Shown: in pieces, positions 12,888 to 23,889 of the stretch
Layout: every line of letters begins with the position of its first letter
How positions within the stretch are numbered: position 1 is the first letter of the stretch
Assembly (NCBI GenBank): GCA_032622095.1
Contig: CP136067.1
Coordinates: 177,848,556 to 177,912,555 of the forward strand
DNA from: Siphonodentalium dalli
Taxonomy: Eukaryota; Mollusca; Scaphopoda; Gadilida; Siphonodentaliidae
Direction: 5' to 3'
DNA length: 64,000 bases
Notes under the pieces: generated by a model
What the model was told of the DNA's origin: nothing
The model's database searches: none
The model's input: only the letters and a program-made list of their open reading frames with translations
Program-made: the position numbers and the translations under genes

Positions 12888-13097
12888 ATGGACAGATTAA
12901 ATATTTCAGAAGTTGGTGATGGAATAATCGTATCCATTGCACCGGAACTTTTTATAACACTTACTCGGGATAAAACTTATATCATTCTGAAACAAGGACG
13001 TAAATCTATTCAAATTCAGATGGAATCCTTCAGTAGTATGTGTGACATGGAGATGTCTATTCTGTATCTACAAAGTTACTTAAGCGGGAAAACATAA
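12888..13097 (+). CDS. Small Polinton-associated protein (69 aa)
   Basis: A 69-codon ATG-initiated frame lies directly upstream of the packaging ATPase, in the same direction. It reads MDRLNISEVGDGIIVSIAPE, later KTYIILKQGRKSIQIQMESF. The part with KQGRKSIQI followed by an acidic helix vaguely recalls the PC4-type single-strand DNA-binding fold, but the resemblance is too weak to assign. The neighbouring genes suggest it belongs to the Polinton. The frame is intact. Confidence 0.45.
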   Translation: MDRLNISEVGDGIIVSIAPELFITLTRDKTYIILKQGRKSIQIQMESFSSMCDMEMSILYLQSYLSGKT

Positions 13098-13240
13098 GAC
13101 ATTTCGTATGGCAAATAACTATGTGGTGTATAACTCAATGGCACTCAGACACGACGGCACCGTCCTAGATCAAATTAGGACACCGCGGCACCACACTAGA
13201 TGCAAAATCTGGAACTGAAAACTCGATTAATAGATGAAGG

Positions 13241-14222
13241 ATGAAACATCAGTGTGAAACTTGTTCAATTGAATATGTATGGCCAGACAGTTTAAAACGG
13301 CATATAAAGTTCAAACATTCTCAACAGCAACAACAACAACACCAACACCAACAACTACAACACCAACAACAACTACAACAACTACAACAACAACCTTATG
13401 GAGAAAGCATTGGTGAGGCGCTGCAGGATGACTTCAAGTTCAGGCATCCATTTACCGCGTGGATTTCGGGACCCACTTCTTGCGGCAAAACACTTGCTTA
13501 AGAATATACTTCAAAATTGTTCAGCGAGTATACAGCCTTCACCCGAGAAAATAATTTGGTTCTATAAGTACTGGCAGCCATTATACGATGAAATCAAGGA
13601 CACAGTCGCGCCATCTGTCCAGTTTATACAAGGTATTCCGACTAACTTGGATACCCACATTCATTCTGGAAAAAAAATGTCTGATTGTACTTGATGACCT
13701 TATGTCTACGGCGTCCAAGGATTTGCGGGTAACTGAATTATTCACTGAAGGCAGTCACCATTTGGGTATATCAGTGATTGCGATTAACCAATCTCTGTAC
13801 TATAAAAAGGACCCCACCAACGGAGAAATTGCCACTACTTGATTATATTCAACAACCCTATAGATAAAATGCAGGTAATGACTCTAGCTCGTCAAATGTA
13901 TCCAGAGAAAACACAACACATTATGTGCCATTTCAATGAAGCTACCAATCAACCATTGGGTTATCTCGTAGTTGACTTAAAAACGAATACTCCTGAAAGT
14001 TTGCGACTGCGCAGTAATGTGTTGACAAAGACGAGTATAAAACAAGAAAGCATATTACCAAATAACAGTAGTGTTGATGAGCCCGTCGATGTGATAACGC
14101 ATCAACAGAAAGATAACAGTATTATTATTATTATTATTATATTTAAAAACGCATTAGACAGTAAATTAGTTTCAATGCGCTTTACAATAGAAATACATGT
14201 ACAGTTTAAAACAAAGAGATAA
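13241..14222 (+). pseudogene. Polinton A32-like genome-packaging ATPase, frameshifted
   Basis: The gene starts with a C2H2 zinc finger (CETCSIEYVWPDSLKRH) and a glutamine/histidine/leucine run made by CAA/CAG repeats. The ATPase follows: Walker A GPTSCGKT (about 13,470-13,493), then PEKIIWFYKYWQPLYDE, a Walker B IVLDDLM (about 13,684-13,706) and ELFTEGSHHLGISVIAINQ, typical of the family that pumps DNA into virus-like capsids. The C-terminal part (FNNPIDKMQVMTLARQMYP) is also conserved. Three frameshifts, near 13,495, 13,672 (in an A run) and 13,838, split the coding into four frames, so no complete protein can be made. Motif residues themselves are preserved, which suggests decay was fairly recent. 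Confidence 0.88.
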
Positions 14223-14357
14223 CACAATATGGATACTAAAAGATATGTGAGTTTAAAAGAGGCCAAGGAGAATTAAAATACTACCTAGATCAGTGAAACG
14301 ACATACCCTAGGCTATTGTCACAGCAGGAATACGACTCTGAAGGCGAAGACGACATC

Positions 14358-14861
14358 ATGCCAAGTTGTGACGATTGTGGTGTCGTGTTTGAGACCCACC
14401 ATGATGTACAAAGGCACATTAAAAATTGGTGTTCTGATAGAAAGAAAAGAGAATCAATTGAAAATGCACAGGTGACTAATAAAAAACAGAAAACTGACAC
14501 AAAGAAATTAGAATCAATTCCGGACCAGGATAGACAAATATTAACATTTCCGACTGAAAAAGAAAATGATTATTTTGAAGGGGTGTGGTTACAGGCCCAA
14601 GATAACAATAAAGCAGAATTAGATGAATTAGTTGAACGTTATATGAAGAAAGGATTGACGGAAGAAGAGGCTGAAGAAAAATCGAAAGTGAAGATACGGC
14701 CCGAATATGAAAGGCGTTTCTTTAACATATACGCTGCATTTAAACAAAATTTACTTGCAGTTAGTGGTGGGAAAACTCATATCAAGATCATGGATCGTGT
14801 GTATAAGATGGTAGATGATAGATATACTCCCTGCCGTTCGGATTTAATTAAGGACATATAA
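14358..14861 (+). CDS. Polinton-associated zinc-finger protein, intact
   Basis: The open frame continues upstream to 14,286, but the first in-frame ATG is at 14,358, giving 167 codons. Near the N-terminus is a C2HC finger (CDDCGVVFETHHDVQRHIKNWC). A basic lysine-rich segment (KKQKTDTKK), an acidic helix with ERYMKKGLTEEEAEEKS, and a conserved-looking tail (RRFFNIYAAFKQNLLAVSGG, HIKIMDRVYKMVDDRY) follow. Polintons commonly carry such a zinc-finger gene beside the packaging ATPase; its role is unknown. The frame has no damage, unlike the ATPase next to it. Confidence 0.6.
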   Translation: MPSCDDCGVVFETHHDVQRHIKNWCSDRKKRESIENAQVTNKKQKTDTKKLESIPDQDRQILTFPTEKENDYFEGVWLQAQDNNKAELDELVERYMKKGLTEEEAEEKSKVKIRPEYERRFFNIYAAFKQNLLAVSGGKTHIKIMDRVYKMVDDRYTPCRSDLIKDI

Positions 14862-14936
14862 ACTCCTCATGATGGAGTACATGATAAATGAAAGTAAGGA
14901 CAAAAACGATAAACAGGTGAACTGCTCTCAAGATTC

Positions 14937-15620
14937 TTAGCAAGATGACGACGATGACAATGGATGATTAACTGCAATAAACCTCTTATTCTTGGTGTCG
15001 AATAAAGCAAATGTTGATACACTAACTGTTTTTTGTTTTGTCTTTATTCTTTCATCCAATATTGGTGTTCGTAATATAACCGCATTATATATTTCTTTTA
15101 TAGTACTAATATATATCAACGGTATCTTCTTCTCAGCGATATCCTCTAATAGTTTGGTTACTTCAATATATCTCATTTATCTTCTCTATAATATCCTCCC
15201 CTTTTTGATACTAGCCACCCCGATAGAACCGTTTTGCTCCGAATATTTCGTATCATCCATATCGTTAGCTGGACTTTCCTTCAAACCCTGGCTTATGTTT
15301 TATAAGCCATCTTCCTCTCGTGGGTGACATTGGATCGCCCTACTTCTTCTTTGCGTATATGTATCCAGCTCTGTAGCACCCGCGTCGATCATAATACCCT
15401 CCGCTCCATTGACTTTTGCTGGTTTCGTGCGGAGTGACCCGACCTTGTTTATAACGTAAATAAAATACTTACTCCTCCGTGTAACAGATCTCTTCTTTGT
15501 CAACAATACCCGCGATCCGAAAAAATACCCATATATTATCAACCACCGTGTACTAGACGCGGTCTCGTTAACCGAACACAAATGCACGTATAGTTTACCG
15601 CTAGTACGCGAGACGATCAC
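14937..15620 (-). pseudogene. Unrecognised minus-strand gene at the Polinton edge, broken
   Basis: Two minus-strand frames appear to belong to one gene convergent with the ATPase cluster: 15300-15620 (LIIYGYFFGSRVLLTKKR, VNGAEGIMIDAGATE) and 14937-15176 (EVTKLLEDIAEKKIPLIYIS, DERIKTKQKTVSV). Between them a third frame reads KESPANDMDDTKYSEQNGS and closes near 15,190. At least two frameshifts are needed to join them, so no intact protein exists. The family was not recognised. A structural (capsid-type) role is a guess from position only. Confidence 0.4.
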
Positions 15621-15969
15621 GCGTTATTCTCATCCTCGTGATTAATATATACCTCTGATAACATTCACCCAAGTACACCCCCCATATTTTCTTTCATATT
15701 AATGTATAGGCGATAAGCGGTCGGGTTAATGCGAGGGATATATCGTTTAGACATACACGTATTGTTTAGTACGCGCGACGATCACGCGATATTCTCGTCC
15801 TCTGATGACCTTCACCCAATGCCTCATTAGTGATAACACACCACTCGGCATGACCTCTCACCCTTGATGGCTCAGGCTCAGGAGCTTAGGGCTTAGGCAG
15901 TCAAACCGTCTACCCAAAAGGGTAGACAATACTACTAGTGCATCCCATGTATTGAACAACGCATACCAA

Positions 15970-16830
15970 TCATTTATAAATTTCAACTTGCCTGATCGAT
16001 GCATTCAAACCATATATCAGCTTGACAGCTACTATGATGAGATTGTGTCAGTCATATGAAATGCCACCCAACAAGACAAACCGTCTATGAGGTTCAATCA
16101 GACCATTTTGGAATGATACTTTAAAAGAACTGCATCATAATATGGCATCAAAGCGACAAGAGACCAAGGGAGACCAAGGGAGGAATCACACATTGCATAT
16201 CGATTATACAAAGACGCAAAATGTTTCTTTCGTGCACAATTTCGAAAATCGAACGAGCAAGACAAAATGGCCGAACAGCTTGCAAACATGCAAAAGAAAA
16301 GATCAACGGCATTCCTCATCAAACTGTTGATTTTAAGTAAGCGGTTCCACACTTAGAGACCCACAGGCGGTAATTGAAGCCTGGTCATCTTATTATGAGA
16401 ACCTGTATTCCCCATTACAATCTAACGATTTTGACGAAAAACACTTTTCATATGTTAACGCTGAAATAGAGAACATACGCTCGTCGCACGGATATAGCGA
16501 CCTTGACGCAGATTTATGTTTCAATGTGTCTGTTGATGAAGTACAATATGTACTGCAAAATGCCAAAAAAGGCAAGGCTCCTGGATTAGACACCTTATGT
16601 TATGAACATATAATTTATGATGGAGAGCAACCATGTCCCAGCACGAGCCAAAATCGGCCTTATGGTACCACTTTTCAAAGGAGGCAATACATCCAAAAAA
16701 CAATTCGAGAATTATCGTGCTATTACATTGCTCCCTGTTCTATATACAAATTTTGAGACAATTATTTTGAACCGTCTTGAAACCTTTTCAACATATCTCA
16801 TAAAAGTACACTCATTCTGCTGAGGTGTAA
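15970..16830 (+). pseudogene. Degenerate LINE fragment (end of endonuclease, linker, RT fingers)
   Basis: Translation in changing frames gives fragments of a non-LTR polymerase: AYRLYKDAKCFFRAQFR near 16,200, VIEAWSSYYENLYSPLQ near 16,380, VDEVQYVLQNAKKGKAPGLD near 16,550, then KIGLMVPLFKGGN and FENYRAITLLPVLYTNFE between 16,650 and 16,760. These are the linker and the first RT motifs. At least three frameshifts and a short deletion break it, and the palm with YxDD is absent. It ends near 16,830, where a short palindromic element begins. The sequence is of a different LINE family from the one at 37-40 kb (KGKAPGLD type). Confidence 0.75.
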
Positions 16831-16923
16831 GCAGAATGAGGTCCTCAGAGGGTGAATTTGGTGATGCTAGCCCGCTATGCGGGGTAGCATCACTAAATTC
16901 ACGCTCTGTGGACCTCATTCTGC
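16831..16923. mobile_element. 93-bp palindromic MITE (GCAGAATGAGG family), copy 1
   Basis: The ends GCAGAATGAGGTCCTCAGAG and complement enclose a short stem. The family recurs at 35,221-35,312 and 35,536-35,622, and a half-copy occurs at 18,986-19,022. It sits at the broken end of the LINE at 16,830. Confidence 0.8.
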
Positions 16924-17592
16924 AAATGACAGACACACTATTTCAAGACTTGAATTGGATTGTAATAACGAACCAAAGCCGGACGCTTTGGGTCGTATAT
17001 AGACTATATCTGATTTTGTGACGTCACCAATTATTATCTGATACGAGACTGCGTTTTTTGAATTTTTGCGAGCACTTTTGTAGCACAGTAGATCGGTGGG
17101 CTTAAAGCATTAATGTCGTAATCTGAAATAAACGTGTGCGTCTTTCAATGGCTAGCGTTCCAAAATGAGGGGAGTTACTATCGGAATTATGCACAGTGAA
17201 GTTCATTCACCGCGGTTTACATTTTATTAAGAACATAAATATAACATATTATGGACTGTCAAATATTTGCAATAGAGTGTCCTAAAATATAAATGTCGCG
17301 TGCAATGGGAAAATCTCAATCACTCTGGATGGGCTGGGGACAATACTGGAATCAAAATCGAAATTCGTGATGCAAGCAAACGTTATTATATCAGTTTAAA
17401 TTATCCTAATAGTACATAGTACAAACGTGAATCTTATAATCCTCAGATATGCTTATATTTTCATGAATCGACAATAAACATATACTTATTAACAAAGCAG
17501 AAGATACATTCAGGTTATCGCAAATTCGGTCGATGGTGAACGCTACATGATGACGTTGCTCGTCAAGTTTCGTTGAAATTGACATGATGACA
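16924..17592. other. No gene seen
   Basis: No ORF beyond short random frames; dispersed repeat B starts at 17,593. Confidence 0.5.
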
Positions 17593-18147
17593 TTTTGTGA
17601 ATGAAATGAACATGATGAAATCGATAAGCTTCTTCGTATAGTACACATCTTAATCGGATTGCGCACCCAGCGTCAATAATATAATTTCTAATTTAAGTAA
17701 AATACTCCCCTCTAGACAACAACCAACAGTCTTGAATTTTGAATACGTTCAGTTTGATGTCGGTAGTTTATATTCTATAATAATTTGTTAAAAAAGAATG
17801 GCCTTTAAAAGTTTTTTATTTAGATTGTTAAGTCTGAATCGGTGAGTTCGTAGTCTGTTTGCATTGTGAATCTCTGAGTTCTCACATGCCTTGATGTATG
17901 ATATGGTTGAGCTAATTTATACACGGAATTGCCATAGAACCCACTCTGTCGATGAACCCTTGTGCATGTCCGGAGTGTAATATATCATAATCACATAATG
18001 ATATAAGGCCTAAGTTAATCTTATTTGATGGGAATACGCATCTATGACGTTATTTTATAGGATTAAAAAGACACATATATATGCTAGCTTATGCGTGTGT
18101 TTTAGCTGTGGTTCGTTAATTACGCTAGCGTATGGTCATATTATTAT
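17593..18147 (+). repeat. Dispersed repeat B, copy 1
   Basis: It is the reverse complement of 57,292-57,838 over about 550 bp, with the same order of segments (AGAAGCTTATCGATTTCATC, CTAGAGGGGAGTATTTTAC, ACTTAAAACCTAAATAAAAA). Between them the match is interrupted by small indels only. No ORF of note. Confidence 0.8.
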
Positions 18148-18200
18148 TGGAGCTCGTAATGGTTGTATATAATAGGCATTAGAAGCATGCAGCTATTGAC

Positions 18201-18289
18201 GCGCTTTTTAACTGTTTTCGCGTTGGTTTCCATGCACACAATATGCTATTATGTGCACATAAACTATCGCGAAAACAGTTAAAAAGCGC
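18201..18289. mobile_element. Hairpin element, 89 bp
   Basis: Arms GCGCTTTTTAACTGTTTTCG and complement flank a short loop. The pairing is nearly perfect across 22 nt. Confidence 0.7.
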
Positions 18290-18985
18290 ACACCAGTCAC
18301 TACATATAAACACCGATTATCGCCCTTGCACGCATTATAATCTCATAATTATGCTTAGCCGTGCACGCCCTACTACATATTTAAAGACAACGTACCTAAT
18401 CATATATCTTACACAGAACCAATATTTTCTGAGCGTATAGCTGTAATAAATGGATGCGGACCAGTCTAACTGCGCGAGAACTTAAATTTCAACTTAAGAT
18501 GGACTTAAGATTGTTTTATGAAACGCGTTCTTGAAACGGAAAATAAACATAAGATCCAACTTACGTCTGATATTAATCATCTTACATATATATATGTATA
18601 TGTAAGTCCTTGCTTCACTAATCAAGTAATTGATCAACCTATTTCGATACAGAGGAGAATTCAAAAGCGACAAGGGTGGTCGCTGTTATTTACATGCATG
18701 TAATACAGGTATCGCATTTTATTAAATGTGCTGATGCTATGCCACATATTGGTAAAAAGTATAGAATACCTACGGGTTTTGGTTTAATACCCGGATTATC
18801 TCGTGGGTGGCTACAGTGAAATTCAAAACCTGTAAGTGTTCTGTTTACGTTATAAAATTCCCACAAACTGCTAGTTTTTATTTACATTTCACTGCAAATT
18901 GTTAGACAACTTTGAAGTGGCCATGTTTACATCCCATCGATTGCCTGATATGCTGAGAACTAAGTGACAAATATCGAGCACACAA
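18290..18985. other. No gene seen
   Basis: Short frames without recognisable content; the minisatellite follows. Confidence 0.5.
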
Positions 18986-19022
18986 GGGGTAACTAAATTC
19001 ACCCTTTGGGACCTCATTCTGC
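18986..19022. mobile_element. Half-copy of the GCAGAATGAGG MITE
   Basis: Only the right arm ACTAAATTCACCCTTTGGGA and CCTCATTCTGC remains. The 39-bp minisatellite starts within 60 bp to its right. Confidence 0.65.
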
Positions 19023-19029
19023 AAATGTC

Positions 19030-20105
19030 CGGCATCATATTTTGAGGCGTGCATGTGCTGATGCTACGAAGGGCGTTAATTCCAGTACAGCATGTGTTGA
19101 TGCTACGAAGGGCGTTAACTCCAGTATATCATGTGTTGATGCTACGAAGGGCGTTAACTCCAGTGGATCATGTGTTGATGATATGAAGGGCGTTAGCTCC
19201 AGTATATCATGTGTTGATGCTACGAAGGGCGTTAACTCCAGTATATCATGTGTTGATACTACGAAAGGCGTTAACTCCAGTATATCATGTGTTGATGCTA
19301 CGAAGGGCGTTAACTCCAGTATATCATGTGTTGATGCTACGAAGGGCGTTAACTCCAGTATATCATGTGTTGATGCTACGGAGGTGTTAGATCCAGTATA
19401 TCATGTGTTGATGCTACGAAGGGCGTTAAGTCCAGTAAATCATGTGTTGATGATATGAAGGGCGTTAACTCCAGTATATCATGTCTTGGTGATATGAAGG
19501 GCGTTAATTCCAGTAGATCATGTGTTGATGATATGAAGGGCGTTAACTCCAGAATATCACGTGTTGATGCTACGAAGGGCGTTAACTCCAGTATATCATG
19601 TGTTGATGATATGAAGGGCGTTAACTCCAGTATATCATGTGTTGATGATATGAAGGGCGTTAACTCCAGTATATCATGTGTTGATGCTACGAAGGGCGTT
19701 AACTCAAGTATATCATGTGTTGATGATATGAAGGGCGTTAACTCCAGTTTATCATGTGTTGATGATATGAAGGGCGTTAACTCCAGTATATCATGTGTTG
19801 ATGCTACGAAGGGCGTTAACTCCAGTATATCATGTGTTGATGATATGAAGGGCGTTAATTCCAGTAGATCATGTGTTGATGCTACGAAGGGCGTTAGCTC
19901 CAGTAGATCATGTGTTGATGATATGAAGGGAGTTAGCTCCAGTAGATCATGTGTTGATGATATGAAGGGCGTTAATTCCAGTAGATCATGTGTTGATGCT
20001 ACGAAGGGCGTTAGCTCCAGTAGATCATGTGTTGATGATATGAAGGGAGTTAGCTCCAGTAGATCATGTGTTGATGCTACGAAGGGCGTTAGCTCCAGTA
20101 GGAAT
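19030..20105. repeat. 39-bp minisatellite, about 27 units
   Basis: The unit TTGATGCTACGAAGGGCGTT then AACTCCAGTATATCATGTG has two main forms (GCTACGAAGG and GATATGAAGG) and variants AGATC/ATATC and AACTCC/AGCTCC. Because 39 is 13 codons and the unit has no stop in these frames, both strands stay open: CVDATKGVNSSIS on the plus strand and LELTPFVASTHDI on the minus strand. A 1-bp deletion near 19,380 shifts the frame. No promoter, ATG context or homology supports a protein. Confidence 0.9.
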
Positions 20106-20974
20106 CGCTGAACTAAAGCTGCATTTACACTGTGTATAGATCTGTATGAAGTCACGTGTCGTGCATTACTGTCATCACAACACGATGACTAATAGTGAAC
20201 GCGCGCTGGCCAGTACTCTGGTAATTGACAACTCACTACGAGTCGTTTCAGTTTAGGCCAGACATAAAAATGGATGAACTAGCAGCAGACAACAGCGATT
20301 TGGTATGTGCCATGTCAGCATATATATATATAGGTCTCCTGTTTGACAACATCTGGGCGGTGGCCATTTTTATCGGTATGGAGTGGGTATCCATGCTACA
20401 ACACCCTTCATTTGACCAAATGTAGCAAAATTCCCAACTCATGACAATTCCAATAACAATGTTGACCAAATGAAGGACAATATTGTTTTTCTTAAATTAA
20501 CTAGCAGTTTTGACTGGCCACGGGGAGGCAACAGGGCACAATCTTTCCATATAAGGTAGGAAATTATGCAAATATGGTCCGAAAACAATATCCCCCCAAT
20601 AACATTTTTGAAAATCAAACTACAATATCATTTTCAACCTATTATTTGTTTGGAAATTACAATTAATGTTTTGTCAGGTATGAAATATCCAACTCTTGAA
20701 AATTATGACCAAGGTTGGGGTGAGACACCCCTCACACGTCCCTGTCCATCTTGAGTGTACGAAATACATGGGTTGAAAAGACAACGAAAACTGAAACACA
20801 TTCGCCAAGCCCGAGTAACAATTAATCAAATCAGATTTGCCTGTCGCAATGCTTTTTTGCTCACACGAACGAATACCGTTTTCTCTCTCTGTGCATTTCT
20901 ATATCAACCCGTTCGCACTAGTCTGCGTGTAGATCTGCGTACAATTCTATATCAGTGTAAATGCACCCTAAATG
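20106..20974. other. No supported gene between repeats
   Basis: Frames at 20,225-20,469 and 20,566-20,985 have no recognisable domain. TTTGACCAAATG words recur at 20,410 and 20,460. Confidence 0.5.
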
Positions 20975-21417
20975 GTTTCCCATAGGCGACATTTTTAACG
21001 TTTCGGCCAAATTCACTGAATTGAAGGCTGCAGGCCATACCAGTGAGGTTTACCTAGCTAGATTGACACCAGTTGATCACGAAAATGCATGAAAAATCAT
21101 AGGTCATGTGTTTACTTTTTAAAATAAATCCCCAAGTGTACGACAGGGCTATCACACAGCCAAATTTGATCTGGAAAAACCCAGACCTACAGCAGCTAGT
21201 TAAATAAATTTCCCGCATACAAAAATCCATTCCCCTATTCATTCACCAGTTTAAATTATTTAGATATGATGTACAAATCAAATAAACGCGATGTCATCCT
21301 TTAATAACGTGTCGCATGTATCATGTGTAGGTCATTCTTCAATTACCTTCACATTTAGCATTCCACGGTGTACTCGCTCCCCGACTCTAGAACACCTTTA
21401 GCTCCCTGATTCCTATA
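20975..21417 (+). repeat. About 440-bp segment duplicated at 22,316-22,761
   Basis: From AATGGTTTCCCATAGGCGAC to TAGCTCCCTGATTCC the two copies are nearly identical. Both end in CTCCCTGATTCC, and the second copy joins directly to minisatellite units. GGAATCACTGAACTAAATGG precedes the second copy and GGAATCGCTGAACTAAA ends the first array, so the 440-bp piece and the array appear to be parts of one composite repeat. Confidence 0.8.
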
Positions 21418-22305
21418 TATAGGTATATGTGTAAAACACACCGTTTCTTATAGTATTTTATCCAAATATAGACCTTACTGAAACCAAAATGGATTATATC
21501 AGGCAGTAGTGGTTTATTTTTTCAATATGAGGCATCATGACAATTAGTGTCAATCCTTAAAATAAAGCCAAAAAATTTAGATTATTTTTCAATTTTACTA
21601 GCTGGTGCATCTCGTATAACTGAAGTATGCCCTTATATACCATAATATTACTAAATTGAAGTGGAAATGTTAATATACATTTTGAGAGGGATATCTTGAC
21701 CAATTTTAACCCTTTTCATGCAGAATTTGGCAATTTATAATAAAAATTTACCAAAATTAACAGACAATTAAAATTAAAAATACTTTAATAGCAATATAAA
21801 GCAATCATAAGTCAATTAAAATATCTAAACACAATGATATAACACCAGACAAAGCATCAGGCATGAAATTGTACCAGATGGCAGGGCATACTGTCTGTTT
21901 AACAAACCTGCCATGACAGTCTTGCATGGCAGTAACTCTAGTGGTGATGTCATCACCCCCCTCCCCGACTTGGGGTGGGGCTACGATCCCCGATAAGGCT
22001 ACTGGGTGCCGGAAGCTTAATTAGGTAAACTGTCACCTTTTCCCAATGGGGGGGGGGGGGGGGGCTAACACTCCTCAAAATTGTGGGGAGGGGTGCTTTA
22101 GACCCACTAACCCTCTAATGGTACCTTCTGTCCATGCAAAACTCCCAGATTTATCACTTTTTTCGCTATCTACAGGCGAACCCACGCGTTTCTTCTTTAA
22201 ATATGTCCAAATGTGGTCATTATCATTTGAAAATAAGAACATATGGAATTAACAACTATCCATTGCGAGACGTCAAATTTCGTAAAATTCAAATTTTTCT
22301 TATAG
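21418..22305. other. AT-rich spacer between duplicated 440-bp copies
   Basis: Contains a poly-G run at 22,047-22,064. No coding content. Confidence 0.6.
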
Positions 22306-22761
22306 GAATCACTGAACTAAATGGTTTCTCATAGGCGACAGTGTTAACGTTTCGGCCAAATTCACTGAATTGAAGCCTGCATGCCATACCAGTGATGTTT
22401 ACCTAGCTAGATTGACACCAATTGATCACGAAATGCATGAAAAATCATAGGTCATGTGTTTAATTTTTAAAATAAGTCCCCAAGTGTACGACAGGGCTAT
22501 CACACAGCCAAATTTGATCTGGAAAAACCCAGACCTACAGCAGCTAGTTAAATAAATTTCCCGCTTACAAAAATCCATTCCCCCATTCATTCACCAGTTT
22601 AAATTATTTAGATATGATGTACAAATCAAATAAACGCGATGTCATCCTTTAATAACGTGTCGCATGTATCAGGTGAAGGTCATTCTTCAGTTACCTTCAC
22701 CTTTAGCATTCCACGCTGTACTAGCTCCCCGACTCCAGAACACATTTATCTCCCTGATTCC
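22306..22761 (+). repeat. Second copy of the 440-bp segment, joined to the minisatellite
   Basis: It starts at GGAATCACTGAACTAAATGG and ends at CTCCCTGATTCC, then runs on into AGTAGATCATGTGTTGATGA, a minisatellite unit. The two ends share an imperfect inverted GGAATCA. Confidence 0.75.
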
Positions 22762-23820
22762 AGTAGATCATGTGTTGATGATATGAAGGGCGTTAGCTCC
22801 ATTAGATCATCGCTTGATGATACGAATGGCGTTAACTCCAATGGATCGTCGCTACGAAGGGCGTTAGCTTCAGTAGATCGGAAGCGGGGTAACGTCGCAA
22901 GAGCTATACTCTGAACTTGACCTCAGTTAACGGTATACTCGTATAGCGGGCATCTATACTCACAAATCGACTCCACCCACCCGTATGTGCAATTTCACAT
23001 ATATATCAAGATGTTCCGCCCACTTTGGTGTCTTAAAAACCACCCGAAAGAGATCCGTCAATTAGTTGAATATAATGTGAATGTCAAAGTATAGCTCTTG
23101 CGAAGTTACCCCGCTACCCAGTAGATCATGTGATGAATATATGAAGGGCGTTAACTCCAGTATATCATGTGTTGATGCTACGAAGGGCGTTAGCTCCAGT
23201 AGATCATGTGTTGATGATATGAAGGGCGTTAGCTCCAGTAGATCATCGCTTGGTGATACGAAGGGCGTTAACTCCAGTAGATCGTCGCTACGAAGGGTGT
23301 TAACTCCAGTAGATCATCGCTACAAAGGGCGTTAACTCCAGTATATCATCGCTACAAAGGGCATTAACTCCAGTAGATCATCGCTACAAAGGACGTTAAC
23401 TCCAGTAGATCATGTGTTGATGCTACGAAGGGTGTTAACCCAAGTATATCATGTGTTGATGCTACGAAGGGCGTTAGCCCCAGTAGATCGTCGCTACGAA
23501 GGGCGTTAGCTCCAGTAGCTACGAAGGGCGTTAACTCCAGTTGATCATGTGTTGATGCTACGAAGGGCGTTAGCTCCAGTAGATCATGTGTTGATGCTAC
23601 GAAGGGCGTTAACTCCAGTAGATCATTGTTGATGCTACGAAGGGCGTTAACTCCAGTAGATCATTGTTGATGCTACGAAGGGCGTTAGCTCCAGTAGATC
23701 ATGTGTTGATGCTACGAAGGGCGGTAGCTCCAGTAGATCATCGCTTGATGGTACGAAGGGCGTTAACTCCATTAGATCGTCGCTACGAAGGGCGTTACCT
23801 CCAGTAGATCATCGTTGCTA
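22755..23820. repeat. Second and third blocks of the same minisatellite, with a 32-bp variant
   Basis: Units at 22,760-22,890 and 23,110-23,820 are of the same family as 19,030-20,105. Many are shortened to about 32 bp (ATCGCTACGAAGGGCGTTAA then CTCCAGTAG). About 220 bp of unrelated DNA separates the blocks. Confidence 0.85.
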
Positions 23821-23889
23821 ATGTTATAATGTGCGTTTCTTCGCAATATCAAACTTTTTGTACTGACATATGAGACAAGTGGAGCATAC

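Larger units (their letters stand above)
12888..15620. mobile_element. Decayed Polinton/Maverick (adintovirus-like) segment
   Basis: This block holds genes of a large double-stranded DNA transposon or endogenous virus: a small conserved protein (12888-13097), a packaging ATPase broken by several frameshifts (13241-14222), a small zinc-finger protein (14358-14861) and a broken minus-strand gene (14937-15620). Polintons are normally 15-20 kb with a protein-primed DNA polymerase, an integrase, a protease and capsid genes; none of those is recognisable here. Terminal repeats could not be seen. The remnant is therefore partial and dead as a mobile unit. Confidence 0.8.

Noticed and set aside
19376-20155. 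259-codon minus ORF and 218-codon plus ORF
   Set aside because: Both are by-products of the 39-bp unit; listed as a repeat, not as proteins.
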